Positions 18,433 to 29,268 of a DNA stretch of 64,000 nt are shown here, piece by piece. Source of the stretch: Parasphingopyxis lamellibrachiae. Lineage in GTDB: Bacteria > Pseudomonadota > Alphaproteobacteria > Sphingomonadales > Sphingomonadaceae. Under the pieces are notes generated by a model that ran no database searches, was not told the DNA's origin, and saw nothing but the letters and a program-made list of their open reading frames with translations. Made by a program: the position numbers and the translations under genes. Location of the stretch: NCBI RefSeq assembly GCF_003385775.1, contig NZ_QRDP01000004.1, positions 2,692,957 to 2,756,956 of the forward strand. The letters are read 5' to 3'. Every line of letters starts with the position of its first letter. Within the stretch, counting starts at the first letter, position 1.

Positions 18433-18520
18433 GGCGGCGGGCCATATCATGCCCGGCGCCGGGCGTGAACGACTATCGACGAAACGGTACCGGCGCGGCT
18501 ATGTGCGGTCGGGGGAGCAA

Positions 18521-19636
18521 ATGATGGACAATGGTATCGAAGGGATCGGGGACGCTATCACCGGCGGGCTGGCAGCGCGGGCGGTTGAACCGGACCATGG
18601 CGAAAGCGCTTCGGAGCACAGCGAGACCCATTGCCTGAACTGTTCGACCGAACTGATCGGGACGCATTGTCACTATTGCGGGCAAAAAGCGCATGTTCAC
18701 CGATCCATCTCGGCAATCGGCCATGATCTGATGCACGGTGTGTTGCATCTGGACGGGAAATTCTGGCGGACATTGCCCCTGCTGATCTGGCAACCGGGCC
18801 AGCTGACCCGCCGCTATATCCATGGCGAGCGCGCAAAGTTTGTTTCGCCGCTCGGCATGTTTCTGTTTGGCGTGTTCCTGATGTTCGGGATTCTGACCAT
18901 CTATGGCGCGTCACTCTCCAATATCGACATTGGCGACCGCCCGGCCGTTGTGGACGTGGACGCGGCTCGCGCGCATATCAATACGCAAATGGCCGAAGTG
19001 CAGGCGGAGAGGGAGGCTGTCGATCGCAGAATTGCGATAGCCGGTAGCCAGCCGGGGCAGCGGGCGAGACTCGCGGAACTGGCGCAGGAAGCAGCGGCTC
19101 TCGATGAGCGAATCGCGGAGATGGAGTTCGGCCAGGACTCGCTTGAATTGATTGGCGGGCCGGCCGGTGAGGCCAATATCAGCGGTACAAATATTTCGAC
19201 AGGCTGGGCCAGGCTCGATTATGGCATCCAGAAGATCAACGAAAATCCGGGGCTGGCGCTCTACAAATTGCAGGCCAACTTCTATAAGTTTTCCTGGCTG
19301 CTGATCCCGCTTTCCGTGCCCTTTGTCTGGCTGCTGTTCTTTTATACACGACGCTTCAAGATGTACGATCACACCGTGTTCGTCACCTATTCGCTGGCCT
19401 TCATGTCGCTCTTCGCGATCATACTGACGGTGCTGGGTTTCGCGGGCATGGGGATACCCTGGATACCGCTCGCGGCGGTCTTCATTCCCTTCATCCATAT
19501 GTACAAGCAATTGCGCGGAACTTATCAAATTGGGCGAATAAGCGCCTTTTTCAGAACGGTGCTCCTGTCGTTTTTCTGTTTCACTGCGGCGTTTATCTTC
19601 TTTGTAATGTTGCTTACCATCGGAGCGCTGGGATAG
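18521..19636 (+). CDS. DUF3667 membrane protein with N-terminal zinc ribbon
   Basis: 371 residues from ATG 18521, preceded by GGGGGAG; the frame is open much further upstream but that part lies antisense over proA. Near residue 38 there is a zinc-ribbon C-x2-C-x7-C-x2-C (CLNCSTELIGTHCHYCGQ). Next come a DUF3667-type segment (HDLMHGVLHLDGKFWRTLPLLIWQPG), one TM helix, a periplasmic coiled coil (about 150-225), and four more TM helices. Members are common in Sphingomonadales and Bacteroidetes; the function is unknown. It is divergent from proA. Confidence 0.82.
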   Translation: MMDNGIEGIGDAITGGLAARAVEPDHGESASEHSETHCLNCSTELIGTHCHYCGQKAHVHRSISAIGHDLMHGVLHLDGKFWRTLPLLIWQPGQLTRRYIHGERAKFVSPLGMFLFGVFLMFGILTIYGASLSNIDIGDRPAVVDVDAARAHINTQMAEVQAEREAVDRRIAIAGSQPGQRARLAELAQEAAALDERIAEMEFGQDSLELIGGPAGEANISGTNISTGWARLDYGIQKINENPGLALYKLQANFYKFSWLLIPLSVPFVWLLFFYTRRFKMYDHTVFVTYSLAFMSLFAIILTVLGFAGMGIPWIPLAAVFIPFIHMYKQLRGTYQIGRISAFFRTVLLSFFCFTAAFIFFVMLLTIGALG

Positions 19637-19652
19637 CAGAGACCGGGCAAAG

Positions 19653-19679
19653 AAAAGGCCCGCCGAAGCGAGCCTTTTC
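19653..19679. terminator. Bidirectional intrinsic terminator between convergent genes
   Basis: AAAAGGC and GCCTTTT arms separated by 12 bases form a stem with an A-tract on one side and a T-tract on the other. It sits in the 62-base gap between the DUF3667 and ftsH stops, so it can end transcription from both strands. Confidence 0.75.
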
Positions 19680-19698
19680 CGTGTCATGATAATATCGG

Positions 19699-21654
<1,956 letters not shown>

Positions 21655-21746
21655 CGCGTGTAGGCCCTTCTGTTCCGACCAAAATAGGATTTTGTGGTCA
21701 AAAGACAATTGGCTGGTACGGATGACCGCCCGATGGCTGAACCATT

Positions 21747-22700
21747 TCAGCCCGTTTTCCTGGGCGGAGCCTTTGAAAACCGCCAATTATCGGAACTTTC
21801 AGCGACACAGAGAATTTTGCCGATCATTCCCTTTTGTCCTTCGGAAAGCGTTTCGATAAGCCGGTCGAGCGCCGGTCCGCGTGCTGCATGGCCGGGGTCG
21901 ACGGCATCGAGACAGGCGATAACCAGCCTTCGGAGCAGTTCGGCGGGATAGTCCGTGCGTGTCAGTATCACCCCATCCCCGATCGGCTGAATATGGTTTT
22001 CGGCCTCCCGCGCGCTTGCCCATCGCAATGCATCGCCCGCTTCCCGCGTCGCGCGGATGCTGCGTTCCAGGCGTTCGGGGTCGAAGTCGGGGAAGCCGGA
22101 CAGGGTTTTGCGCAGTCGGACCCGGTCAAAGGCGTCGTCCACATTGCTGGGGTCCGCAACCGCCTCCAGGCCGCGGCTTTCAATATGTGCGACAAGGTCG
22201 ACCTTGCGAAACCGGAGCAGGGGACGGATGATCTTGCCGTTGACCGGGCGGATGGCCGACAATCCGTCGATGCCGCTGCCGCGCATCAGTCGCATCAATA
22301 CCGTTTCGAGCTGGTCGTCGGCATGGTGCGCCGTCGCAATCCAGCGCAGATGTTCGCGCGTCGCCCAATCCTCCAGCAACGCATAGCGGGCCGCCCGTGC
22401 CGCCGACTGAAGATTTCCGGAAATCGGTTGTGGGGGCGTCCGGATGGTGTGCGGTACTTCCAGCTGCGCGCAGATCGCCGCAACATGGTCCGCTTCATCG
22501 CTCGCTTCGGGGCGCAGGCCATGATCGACGGTGATCGCCGCGACTGCCCCCGGATAGACGACTGCAGCGAGAGCCAGAAGGGCCAGACTGTCGGGACCGC
22601 CGGATACCGCCAACCCCATCCGCGCCTTCTCCGTCGGCGGCGCGGCGGTCAGGCGCTCGGTCTCGGTCCTGAACCGTTCCGGTAGGGTTTGCTGCGGCAT
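21747..22700 (-). CDS. tilS: tRNA(Ile)-lysidine synthetase TilS
   Basis: A 317-residue N-type ATP pyrophosphatase. The P-loop SGGPDS lies near residue 34, followed by [39 protein letters not shown] and [10 protein letters not shown]. TilS converts the wobble cytidine of tRNA-Ile(CAU) to lysidine so that it reads AUA. The protein is shorter than E. coli TilS because the C-terminal domains are abbreviated, which is normal in alphaproteobacteria. Located between cpoB and ftsH. Confidence 0.95.
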   Translation of the reverse strand: MPQQTLPERFRTETERLTAAPPTEKARMGLAVSGGPDSLALLALAAVVYPGAVAAITVDHGLRPEASDEADHVAAICAQLEVPHTIRTPPQPISGNLQSAARAARYALLEDWATREHLRWIATAHHADDQLETVLMRLMRGSGIDGLSAIRPVNGKIIRPLLRFRKVDLVAHIESRGLEAVADPSNVDDAFDRVRLRKTLSGFPDFDPERLERSIRATREAGDALRWASAREAENHIQPIGDGVILTRTDYPAELLRRLVIACLDAVDPGHAARGPALDRLIETLSEGQKGMIGKILCVAESSDNWRFSKAPPRKTG

Positions 22701-22739
22701 GGATCGACTCTAGCCGCCCCTATGCCGAAAGCGAAACCA

Positions 22740-23654
22740 TTAGCTGCAGTTTGCCGCATCCCGTGCGCCCGGAACCTGCTCGCGGATCGTGCTGCGCAGA
22801 TTTTCGCCATAAACGTCTTCGAGTTCATCGAAGGCAAGGCAGGCGCGATCATTATAGTTGAGTTGGGTCAGCGCGACGCCAAGGAAGAACAGGCTGTCAG
22901 CAGCCCGTTCACCATTAGGCAGTTCCTGGTAATTGCGGACGAAAATCTCGGTCGCGTTGGCCGGTTTGTCATCGTCGAGATAGGCACGGCCGAGCAGATT
23001 GCGTGCATAGCTTTCGAACCGGTGACCGGGATAAGTCTCGACCGTTTGCAGCAGCTGGGCTCGGGCTGCCGCGTAATCGCCGTCGCGCCACAGGCGGTAT
23101 CCGCGAACATAAGCCGCTTCGCCGGCATCATCGGGCAGTGGCGCTTCGTCGCTCTGCGCCGGGGTCGCTGTTGCCGCGGGGGGCTCTGTCTGGCCGCTGT
23201 TTTCAGGATCGGCGCTTGCAGGGCCGCTGTCTTCGGCGGGTGCATCTTGCCCGGCGTCGACATCCGCAGAGCCAGTCGTCAATCCAGTCTCGGTGCCGGA
23301 GTCAGGCGCGTCCTGCCCTTGCAAGGCCTCGACCATCGTGCGGAGCTGGCGCAGCTCGAAATTATTCTCCTCAACCTGGCCCGTCAGCGTAGCCAGCTGG
23401 CGTTCAAGCGCATTCACCCGGTCGGTCAGGTCGGTAATCGGCGCTGAGGCGGGGTTCCCGGCCTGTGAAGCGGCTGTGCCGGCCTGGATTTCCGGTTCGA
23501 AGAAATCGGCATCGCCGCCAGGAAACACCTGGCGCTGGAGCGCACGAATTTCTCGCTCGACCCGGTCGATCCGGCGGTCCATCTCGGCGCCCTGTGACAG
23601 CGCTGGGGTGGCTGCGGTCGAAACCAGCAGTGCGGCAATAAGCATAGGACGCAT
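22740..23654 (-). CDS. cpoB: CpoB/YbgF-like periplasmic cell-division coordinator
   Basis: 304 residues from ATG 23654, which starts a signal peptide (MRPMLIAALLVSTAATPALSQ region). A coiled-coil oligomerisation segment (about 22-110, with two stretches of heptads) is followed by an acidic Ala/Glu/Pro-rich linker (about 115-175) and a C-terminal TPR domain (about 180-300: YVRGYRLWRDGDYAAARAQL, YARNLLGRAYL, DSLFFLGVAL). CpoB couples the Tol-Pal system to peptidoglycan synthesis. The tol-pal genes are not in this window, which is an unusual separation, but tilS-cpoB adjacency is common in alphaproteobacteria. Confidence 0.88.
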   Translation of the reverse strand: MRPMLIAALLVSTAATPALSQGAEMDRRIDRVEREIRALQRQVFPGGDADFFEPEIQAGTAASQAGNPASAPITDLTDRVNALERQLATLTGQVEENNFELRQLRTMVEALQGQDAPDSGTETGLTTGSADVDAGQDAPAEDSGPASADPENSGQTEPPAATATPAQSDEAPLPDDAGEAAYVRGYRLWRDGDYAAARAQLLQTVETYPGHRFESYARNLLGRAYLDDDKPANATEIFVRNYQELPNGERAADSLFFLGVALTQLNYNDRACLAFDELEDVYGENLRSTIREQVPGARDAANCS

Positions 23655-23734
23655 GGCGTTTTCCCTCCCTTGACCCGTAACGGGACATATATCGCCCGCC
23701 GGTCCTGTCGCCAACATGAAGCGGGCGCAGACTG

Positions 23735-24559
23735 TTAGTTGGCTAACGGGGTTTCCGTCGCTGTCGGGCGAGGGCGCGCAAGGTCCGCTGGCAAAAGGCT
23801 GACATCGCTGATCACCGTTTGTGCAGGGCCGATCGGATCGACCGCCCGGCCGGCTACGGTTATCCGCAACGCATCGGCGCGGCCCGTTCGAATGGCGGGC
23901 TGAACGGCGTTTGCCGGGACTTCATATGTGTCGCCGGCCTGCAGCTCATTCTCGTAGATCCGGTCGCCGCTCTCCAGTTCATAGATACGCAGCCAAACTG
24001 TGTCGGTCGCTTCGATCCTGACAGTGCCTTCGGCTGGCGGCGGCGGAGATGATGCGGCGGTTTGAGACGTGCCGGTATCACGGCTCGCGCTGGCGGCGGG
24101 CGCGTCGGTCCCTGCTGCCATCCTGGCGCGGTCGTCGCCGTCGAGGCCGAACATGCCGCTCCGCCACAAGGCGTAACCGATGACCAGCAGGAGGGCGATG
24201 CCGGCGGCAATCCATGCGAGGCTGCGCGGCGGCACGCGGGCCGGGTCGGTCGGTTCGAAATAGTCTCCGGCGGCCTGGCCGGCGGAGCGAAAATCAATCT
24301 CCTCACGGAACGCCGCAGCCATCTCCGGCGCATTGAGCCCCACGGCGAGGGAATAGGCCTTCACAAAACCTATACTGTAGGTTGGTGCGGGCAGTTTTTC
24401 ATATTCGCTGTTTTCGATATTGTGCAGTTGGCGCAGAGGTATTCGTGTCGATTTCGCAATATCTTCCAGCGAAATGCCCTGGCTTTCGCGAGCATCGCGA
24501 AGTTTGCTTCCGACTAGAGATTCGAACAATGCGGCGTCGTCGCCACTTTCTTCTGACAT
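23735..24559 (-). CDS. RodZ-like cytoskeletal protein (HTH, TM helix, C-terminal DUF4115)
   Basis: 274 residues from ATG 24559, preceded by AGGGAG. An N-terminal Xre/HTH_25 domain (about 15-80: LRDARESQGISLEDIAKSTRIPLRQLHNIE ending PAPTYSIGFVKAY) is followed by one TM helix (about 122-142) and a Pro/Ser-rich linker. The C-terminal DUF4115-like beta domain contains a short strand pair TVWLRIYELESGDRIYENEL. This is the RodZ architecture, in which the HTH binds MreB rather than DNA. Alternatively it could be a membrane-bound regulator; domain order favours RodZ. Confidence 0.87.
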   Translation of the reverse strand: MSEESGDDAALFESLVGSKLRDARESQGISLEDIAKSTRIPLRQLHNIENSEYEKLPAPTYSIGFVKAYSLAVGLNAPEMAAAFREEIDFRSAGQAAGDYFEPTDPARVPPRSLAWIAAGIALLLVIGYALWRSGMFGLDGDDRARMAAGTDAPAASASRDTGTSQTAASSPPPPAEGTVRIEATDTVWLRIYELESGDRIYENELQAGDTYEVPANAVQPAIRTGRADALRITVAGRAVDPIGPAQTVISDVSLLPADLARPRPTATETPLAN

Positions 24560-24663
24560 CTGCGCTCCCTGTAGACGCTGCACATCTGCAAATGCGTCAC
24601 CAACGGCTTTCGCAAGCTGCCGCCATTTCTGTCAAGGACTTCCGCCAAGCGATTCGTCGAAAA

Positions 24664-26940
24664 TCAGGCGATTGCGACCGACCGTTGCTCCGCCCAGTCG
24701 AGAAGAGTCTGGCGCATGTCGGGGGGCGGTTCGGCGAGCCACTCGTCCATCCTGCCGCGCAGCTGTTCGGCGTCGAGCGAGCGTATCATCGCTTTTATCG
24801 AACCCACCGCCGCAGGGGTGATCGAGAGCTGCTCCACGCCAAGGCCGATAAGCGCCATTGCTTCGATGGGCCTGCCGCCCATCTCTCCGCAGATTGTGGT
24901 CGGTACGCCGGCTGCGGTTGTTTCGCGCACGATCCGGCGAATGAAACGGAGGATAGCAGGGCTGAGCCAGTCATAGCGGTCGGCGATGCGCGGATCGGCG
25001 CGATCGGCGGCGAACAGAAACTGCGTCAGGTCGTTGGTGCCGATCGAAAGAAAGTCGAGCCGCGGCAAAAGCTGATCCAGAATCTCTGCAAGCGCGGGCA
25101 CTTCGAGCATGCAGCCATAGCGAATGTCGTGCGGCAGCATGTGATGGCGGTCTTCAAGCCAGACCCGCTGCGCTTCGAACAGGGCGCGGGCTTCGTCGAA
25201 CTCCCAGGGTTCGGACACCATCGGGAACATCACATTCAGGGTCTTGCCGGCCGCCGCCTCGATAAGCGCGCGCGCCTGCACCTTCATCAGGCCCTCGCGG
25301 TCGAGCGACAGGCGCAGCGCGCGCCAGCCCATGGCCGGATTTTCTTCCTTGCTGGTTTCGGTACGCAAATAGGGGACGGCCTTGTCGCCGCCGATGTCGA
25401 GCGTACGGAAGATAACCGGTTTGTCGCCAGATGCGTCAAGCACGTCCGTGTAGAGTTTCTGCTGTGCGTCGCGGCGGGGCAGGGTGGCGGATACGAGGAA
25501 CTGGAACTCGGTCCGGAACAGGCCGATGCCATCCGCGCCGGCCAGGTTGACGGCGGCGACATCCTCGCGAAGCCCCGCATTGACCATGACCTTGAGCCGC
25601 TTGCCGCATTGCGTTTCCGGCGCCGCATCGCGCTGCGCCTCGAACTCGGCGCGTTTCTCTTTTAATCGCGCCTGTTTGGCCTCGAACACCTCGATCATGG
25701 TGCCGGAAGGCCGGACATAAACCGAGCCATCCTCCACATCGAGGAGCAGCTCATCATTTTCATGGATCAGCCGCCGGATATTGGCGACCCGGCCCAGCAC
25801 CGGCACACCCATGGCGCGGGCCACGATGGTTACATGCGCGGTCAGCGAACCTTCTTCCAGGACGACGCCCTTGAGCCGCCGCCGATCATATTCGAGCAGC
25901 TCGGCCGGGCCCAGATTGCGGGCAATCAGGATGGAATCATTGCGCAGCCCGAGCTGCGCCGCCGTGCCCAGTTGGCCGGACACGATGCGGATCAGGCGGT
26001 TGGCGAGATCTTCCAGGTCGTGCATCCGCTCGGCGAGCAAGGGATCGTCAATTTCATGCATCCGCGCCCGGGTGCGTTGCTGGACGCGCTCAATCGCCGC
26101 CTCTGCGGTCAGGCCGGAATCGATCGCGGAATTGATCCGGCGGCTCCAGCCCTCGTCATAGGCGAACATCTTGTATGTCTCGAGCACATCTTTGTGCTCG
26201 CCGCCCGCGCCGAATTCGGCCTGGTTGGAGAGCGTGTCGATCTGTTCGCGCATCTTGCCGAATGCCGCATAGACGCGCGCCCGTTCGGCCTCGACATCGT
26301 CGGCGACGGTGTGTTCGATATTGACGCGCGGTTGGTGAAACACGGCAACGCCGGATGCCATGCCGACAACCAGTTTCTGGCCGGTCAGATGCATGGCCTC
26401 GGTCTGGCGGGCAATTTCGTCATCGGTGGCGCTGTCGTCGATCAGCTCGGCATTGGCGATCAGCTCAGCCAGCACCATGGCCACGGTCTGCAACGCTTCG
26501 ATCTCAACATCGCGATAGGGCCGCGGATCGGCATGCTGGACGGAAAGCACGCCCACCGTGCGTTCACGGTGGATGATCGGGATGCCGGCAAAGCTGTGAT
26601 AGGTTTCCTCGCCGGTTTCGGGCTTATAGGCAAAATCGGGATGCGATGTCGCTTCGTCGAGGTTGAGGATACGGCCGGTTTTCGCGATCACCCCGACCAG
26701 CCCCTCGCCCAGCGCCAGCTTGGTGACGTGCACGGCATCCTGGTTCAGGCCGAGCGTTGCATAAAGCTCCAGCACGCCCTCACGCAGCAGGTAGATCGAG
26801 CAGACTTCGCTCGACAGCGCCTCGCCGATAATCTCGACGACCCGGTTCAGCTTGGCCTGCGCATGGGTGCGCGAAGCCATCACATCGTGCAACCCGGTCA
26901 GAATTTCGCGGGAGGAGGCTGTCGCTTCGGAAAAACTCAT
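24664..26940 (-). CDS. ptsP: PTS-Ntr enzyme I (phosphoenolpyruvate-protein phosphotransferase PtsP)
   Basis: 758 residues. The N-terminal GAF domain (about 15-165) distinguishes EI-Ntr from sugar EI. The EI N-domain has the phosphorylated His369 in LTAHVTIVARAMGVPVLG, and the C-terminal PEP-binding TIM barrel shows DGIGLFRTEFQFL, RTLDIGGDKAVPYL and a late cysteine in TTICGEMGGRP. PtsP passes phosphate from PEP to NPr and EIIA-Ntr to signal nitrogen/carbon status. Its partners are not in this window. It heads the run through rodZ-like, cpoB, tilS and ftsH. Confidence 0.96.
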   Translation of the reverse strand: MSFSEATASSREILTGLHDVMASRTHAQAKLNRVVEIIGEALSSEVCSIYLLREGVLELYATLGLNQDAVHVTKLALGEGLVGVIAKTGRILNLDEATSHPDFAYKPETGEETYHSFAGIPIIHRERTVGVLSVQHADPRPYRDVEIEALQTVAMVLAELIANAELIDDSATDDEIARQTEAMHLTGQKLVVGMASGVAVFHQPRVNIEHTVADDVEAERARVYAAFGKMREQIDTLSNQAEFGAGGEHKDVLETYKMFAYDEGWSRRINSAIDSGLTAEAAIERVQQRTRARMHEIDDPLLAERMHDLEDLANRLIRIVSGQLGTAAQLGLRNDSILIARNLGPAELLEYDRRRLKGVVLEEGSLTAHVTIVARAMGVPVLGRVANIRRLIHENDELLLDVEDGSVYVRPSGTMIEVFEAKQARLKEKRAEFEAQRDAAPETQCGKRLKVMVNAGLREDVAAVNLAGADGIGLFRTEFQFLVSATLPRRDAQQKLYTDVLDASGDKPVIFRTLDIGGDKAVPYLRTETSKEENPAMGWRALRLSLDREGLMKVQARALIEAAAGKTLNVMFPMVSEPWEFDEARALFEAQRVWLEDRHHMLPHDIRYGCMLEVPALAEILDQLLPRLDFLSIGTNDLTQFLFAADRADPRIADRYDWLSPAILRFIRRIVRETTAAGVPTTICGEMGGRPIEAMALIGLGVEQLSITPAAVGSIKAMIRSLDAEQLRGRMDEWLAEPPPDMRQTLLDWAEQRSVAIA

Positions 26941-27072
26941 GCGCGACCGATTAGCAGAGCATCAGGATGGGCGCCATTGCGGAAACGCTAAGCATCGCAA
27001 AAGATTGGCTTTGGTCGAGAAGTAACGGTGCCCGGCCTGTTGAGGCATCTATCCACCACAAGGCCGTTTGGG

Positions 27073-27147
27073 CTGAGCCTGTCGAAACCCCGTCCTTTTC
27101 TTCCGAACCGGCGGAAGAGGGGAAGGACGACCCTTCGACACGCTCAG
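27073..27147. repeat. Dispersed intergenic inverted repeat, copy 1
   Basis: An imperfect inverted repeat of about 75 bases. Left arm features CTGAGCCTGTCGAA then GTCCTTTTCTTCCG; right arm features CGGAAGAGGGGAAGGAC then CCTTCGACACGCTCAG. A related copy lies at 32508-32586 and a half-site at 27795-27815, always between genes. It occupies most of the 298-base gap between ptsP and the DsrE gene, which has no other feature that I can see. Confidence 0.8.
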
Positions 27148-27238
27148 GGTAAACGGAATAGAGGGAAATCTCGCACTGTTCCTATCCCGAGACAGGCGGT
27201 AGGATGAACCGGACACCGCACTTTGACAGGATGCCCCG

Positions 27239-27781
27239 ATGCTCAAACCCGCCCTTGCCCTGATCGGCCTCAGCCTTGCCGCCACGCCGCTCGCGGCCCA
27301 GTACGCCGCCTTTCATTCCGGCCCGGTCTACACCCAATTCGGCCGGATCGCCGATGTGACGACGACGATGGCGATTCCGGCCGATGCCGAATTCGCCGTG
27401 GTTTTCGACACATCGACGCAGGCCGAGCCCGGTGAGATCAACCGTACGATCGACAGCGCCGCGCGCTTCATCAACATGCATGTCGCGGCGGGCGTGCCGC
27501 CGGAAAATATCCGCATCGCGGTCGTCGTCCACGGCCAGGCTGCGTTCGATATGACCAATGCGGAAAGATACGGCGCCCATTATGACGGCGCGGAAAACGT
27601 CAATGTGGCGGCGGTCGAAGCGCTGGTTGCGAACAATGTCCAGATCATCGTCTGCGGTCAGACGGCAGCCTATTATGAGATCGATGTCGAATATCTACTG
27701 CCCGGCGTCGATATGGCGCTGTCAGCGATGACGGCGCACGCGCTGTTGCAGCAGGATGGGTTTACGGTGAATCCTTTTTGA
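27239..27781 (+). CDS. DsrE-family periplasmic protein
   Basis: A 180-residue protein with a signal peptide (about 1-20, cleavage after LAA/Q). The fold matches DsrE/DsrF-like proteins: strand FAVVFDTSTQ, helix TIDSAARFINMHVAAG, strand RIAVVVHGQAAF, helix NVAAVEALVANNVQ, and IIVCGQTAAYYEI carrying the single conserved cysteine near residue 142. DsrE relatives handle sulfur as persulfides or bind ligands; exported members are poorly known. It is monocistronic with no sulfur-oxidation genes nearby, so I do not assign a pathway. Confidence 0.82.
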   Translation: MLKPALALIGLSLAATPLAAQYAAFHSGPVYTQFGRIADVTTTMAIPADAEFAVVFDTSTQAEPGEINRTIDSAARFINMHVAAGVPPENIRIAVVVHGQAAFDMTNAERYGAHYDGAENVNVAAVEALVANNVQIIVCGQTAAYYEIDVEYLLPGVDMALSAMTAHALLQQDGFTVNPF

Positions 27782-27794
27782 GGCGGCGCTTATC

Positions 27795-27815
27795 TGTCGA
27801 CAAGCTCAGGGTGAG
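27795..27815. repeat. Half-copy of the dispersed intergenic repeat
   Basis: TGTCGACAAGCTCAGGGTGAG matches one arm of the repeats at 27073 and 32508. It lies between convergent stops, and its edge overlaps the last codons of the small membrane-protein gene. Confidence 0.65.
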
Positions 27816-28027
27816 CGCGGAGAGGCTTGGATCGGACCAAATATTGAATGCTGGCGATACAAATGCACCATCCAGAGCAGATTGGTGAACCAAAGGAGCG
27901 CGAAGAACGACCATATGATCCGGTCGTGTTGGTCAAAGATCGATAAGCCAACCCATATACATAAGAAGAAGATGCAGCTCAGAACAACGAAGATTATCAC
28001 AGAACGTGGCATTCTCTTCTGAGTCAT
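27806..28027 (-). CDS. Small two-TM membrane protein, hypothetical
   Basis: A 73-residue protein with a basic N-terminus (MTQKRMPRS) and two hydrophobic segments (about 9-29 and 36-55), ending HLYRQHSIFGPIQ. The local composition is AT-richer than the neighbours. Family unknown. The reading frame and membrane pattern are convincing, but a chance frame cannot be excluded for this size. The last codons overlap a half-copy of the dispersed repeat. Confidence 0.55.
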   Translation of the reverse strand: MTQKRMPRSVIIFVVLSCIFFLCIWVGLSIFDQHDRIIWSFFALLWFTNLLWMVHLYRQHSIFGPIQASPRSP

Positions 28028-28046
28028 CGTTGATTCCGCTCTCTCG

Positions 28047-29063
28047 TTAACCCCTATTCTTCTCCAGCGCCTTCACCGCTTCATCCATCAACGTCGCGAT
28101 GATATCGGCGACGGGCTCCTCAGCCTTCACCATGCCGACGCTCTGACCAGCCATGAGCGAGCCATTTTCGACATCGCCCTCGATCACGGCGCGGCGCAAC
28201 GCTCCAGCCCAGAAATGTTCGATCTGGAGCTGCGCTTCGCCCATCTCGATTTCGCCCGCGTCAAGCCGCTTCGCGACTTCGATCTGTTTGGCGGCGAATT
28301 CTTGCGTGCCTTTATTCTTGAGCGCGCGGACGGGGATGACGGGGAGGCGGTCGTCGATCTGGGTGGAGACGATCGCATCGCGGGCGGGCGCTCGGATAAA
28401 GGCCTTTTTGAAATTCTCATGCGCGATGCATTCGCTGGCGCAGACGAAGCGTGTGCCGAGTTGAACGCCGACTGCGCCGACTTCCAGCCAGGCGGCAATT
28501 GCGTGGCCGCGTCCGATGCCGCCCGCGATAAAGATCGGCAGTTCGTCGCGCAGCTCGGGCAGGATTTCCTGTGCGAGGACGGATGTGCTGACCGGGCCGA
28601 TATGGCCGCCCGCTTCCATGCCTTCGATCACCAGCGCGTCGACGCCGCTGCGGGCCAGCTTTTTTGCAAGCGCGAAAGCCGGGGCGAAGCAGATGAGTTT
28701 TGCGCCGAATTCCTTGATCTTCGGAATTGCCCAGCCCGGCGGCAGTCCGCCGGCGAGCACAACATGGCTGACCTCATGTTTGGCGCAGACTTCAATCAGC
28801 TCTTCCAGCTGCGGGTGCATGGTGATCAGGTTGACGCCGAACGGCTTGTCGGTGCGCTTGGCAGTCTCGGCGATTTCCTCGTCGAGCATATGCGGCTCCA
28901 TCGCGCCGCACGCGATCACGCCGAAGCCGCCGGCGTTGGAGATGGCGGAAACGAGATTGCGCTCCGAGATCCAGCTCATCGCGCCGCCCAGGATAGCATA
29001 TTCGGTGCCAAGAAATTCGCAGCCGCGCGCCATCATGCGCTTGATATCGTTTTCGGTGGTCAT
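28047..29063 (-). CDS. Nitronate monooxygenase-like flavoprotein
   Basis: A 338-residue TIM-barrel FMN protein of the NMO/FabK-like group. Visible landmarks are YAILGGAMSWISERNLVSAISNAGGFG near the N-terminus, NLITMHPQ, VVLAGGLPPGW, VIEGMEAGGHIGP, FIAGGIGRGHAIA and GVQLGTRFVCASE. The family includes class I nitronate monooxygenases and unassigned enoyl reductase-like enzymes, and these cannot be told apart here. The gene ends 20 bases after the small membrane-protein start; upstream is the long palindrome. Confidence 0.9.
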   Translation of the reverse strand: MTTENDIKRMMARGCEFLGTEYAILGGAMSWISERNLVSAISNAGGFGVIACGAMEPHMLDEEIAETAKRTDKPFGVNLITMHPQLEELIEVCAKHEVSHVVLAGGLPPGWAIPKIKEFGAKLICFAPAFALAKKLARSGVDALVIEGMEAGGHIGPVSTSVLAQEILPELRDELPIFIAGGIGRGHAIAAWLEVGAVGVQLGTRFVCASECIAHENFKKAFIRAPARDAIVSTQIDDRLPVIPVRALKNKGTQEFAAKQIEVAKRLDAGEIEMGEAQLQIEHFWAGALRRAVIEGDVENGSLMAGQSVGMVKAEEPVADIIATLMDEAVKALEKNRG

Positions 29064-29078
29064 GGGGTTGTTCCTTGT

Positions 29079-29255
29079 TCAGACTTTCGGCTTCGCCTCA
29101 GGCGCGGCACCGGCCCGCTCCCCCACCCGGCCTCCCATTCAGGATACACTCGTGGGAGGCCGGGTGGGGGAGCGGGCCGGTGCCGCGCTCGACCGCGAGG
29201 TCGAGTCTGACAGACGGATCCCGGTGCCGCGCTCGACCGAAAGGCCGAGTCTGAC
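29079..29255. repeat. Long perfect inverted repeat with flanking repeat units
   Basis: Arms at 29102-29137 and 29153-29188 are perfect 36-base reverse complements around a 15-base loop. Just beyond lie two 33-base direct units (29179-29211 and 29223-29255, both GGTGCCGCGCTCGACCG... ending CGAGTCTGAC), each with an internal small hairpin. A degenerate inverted unit occurs at about 29079-29110 (TCAGACTTTCGGC...). It fills the 205-base gap between lysC and the NMO gene. It may act as a strong terminator for lysC or be a REP-derived element. Confidence 0.9.
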
Positions 29256-29268
29256 GAAAATACTCCCA

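Noticed and set aside
18044-18520. Upstream extension of the DUF3667 gene
   Set aside because: Antisense to proA, with no zinc ribbon or membrane pattern; ATG 18521 with GGGGGAG is the natural start.
29179-29255. Two regular 33-base repeats considered as CRISPR
   Set aside because: Only two full units with a short variable gap of 11 bases, and no cas genes; better explained as a REP-like palindromic element.
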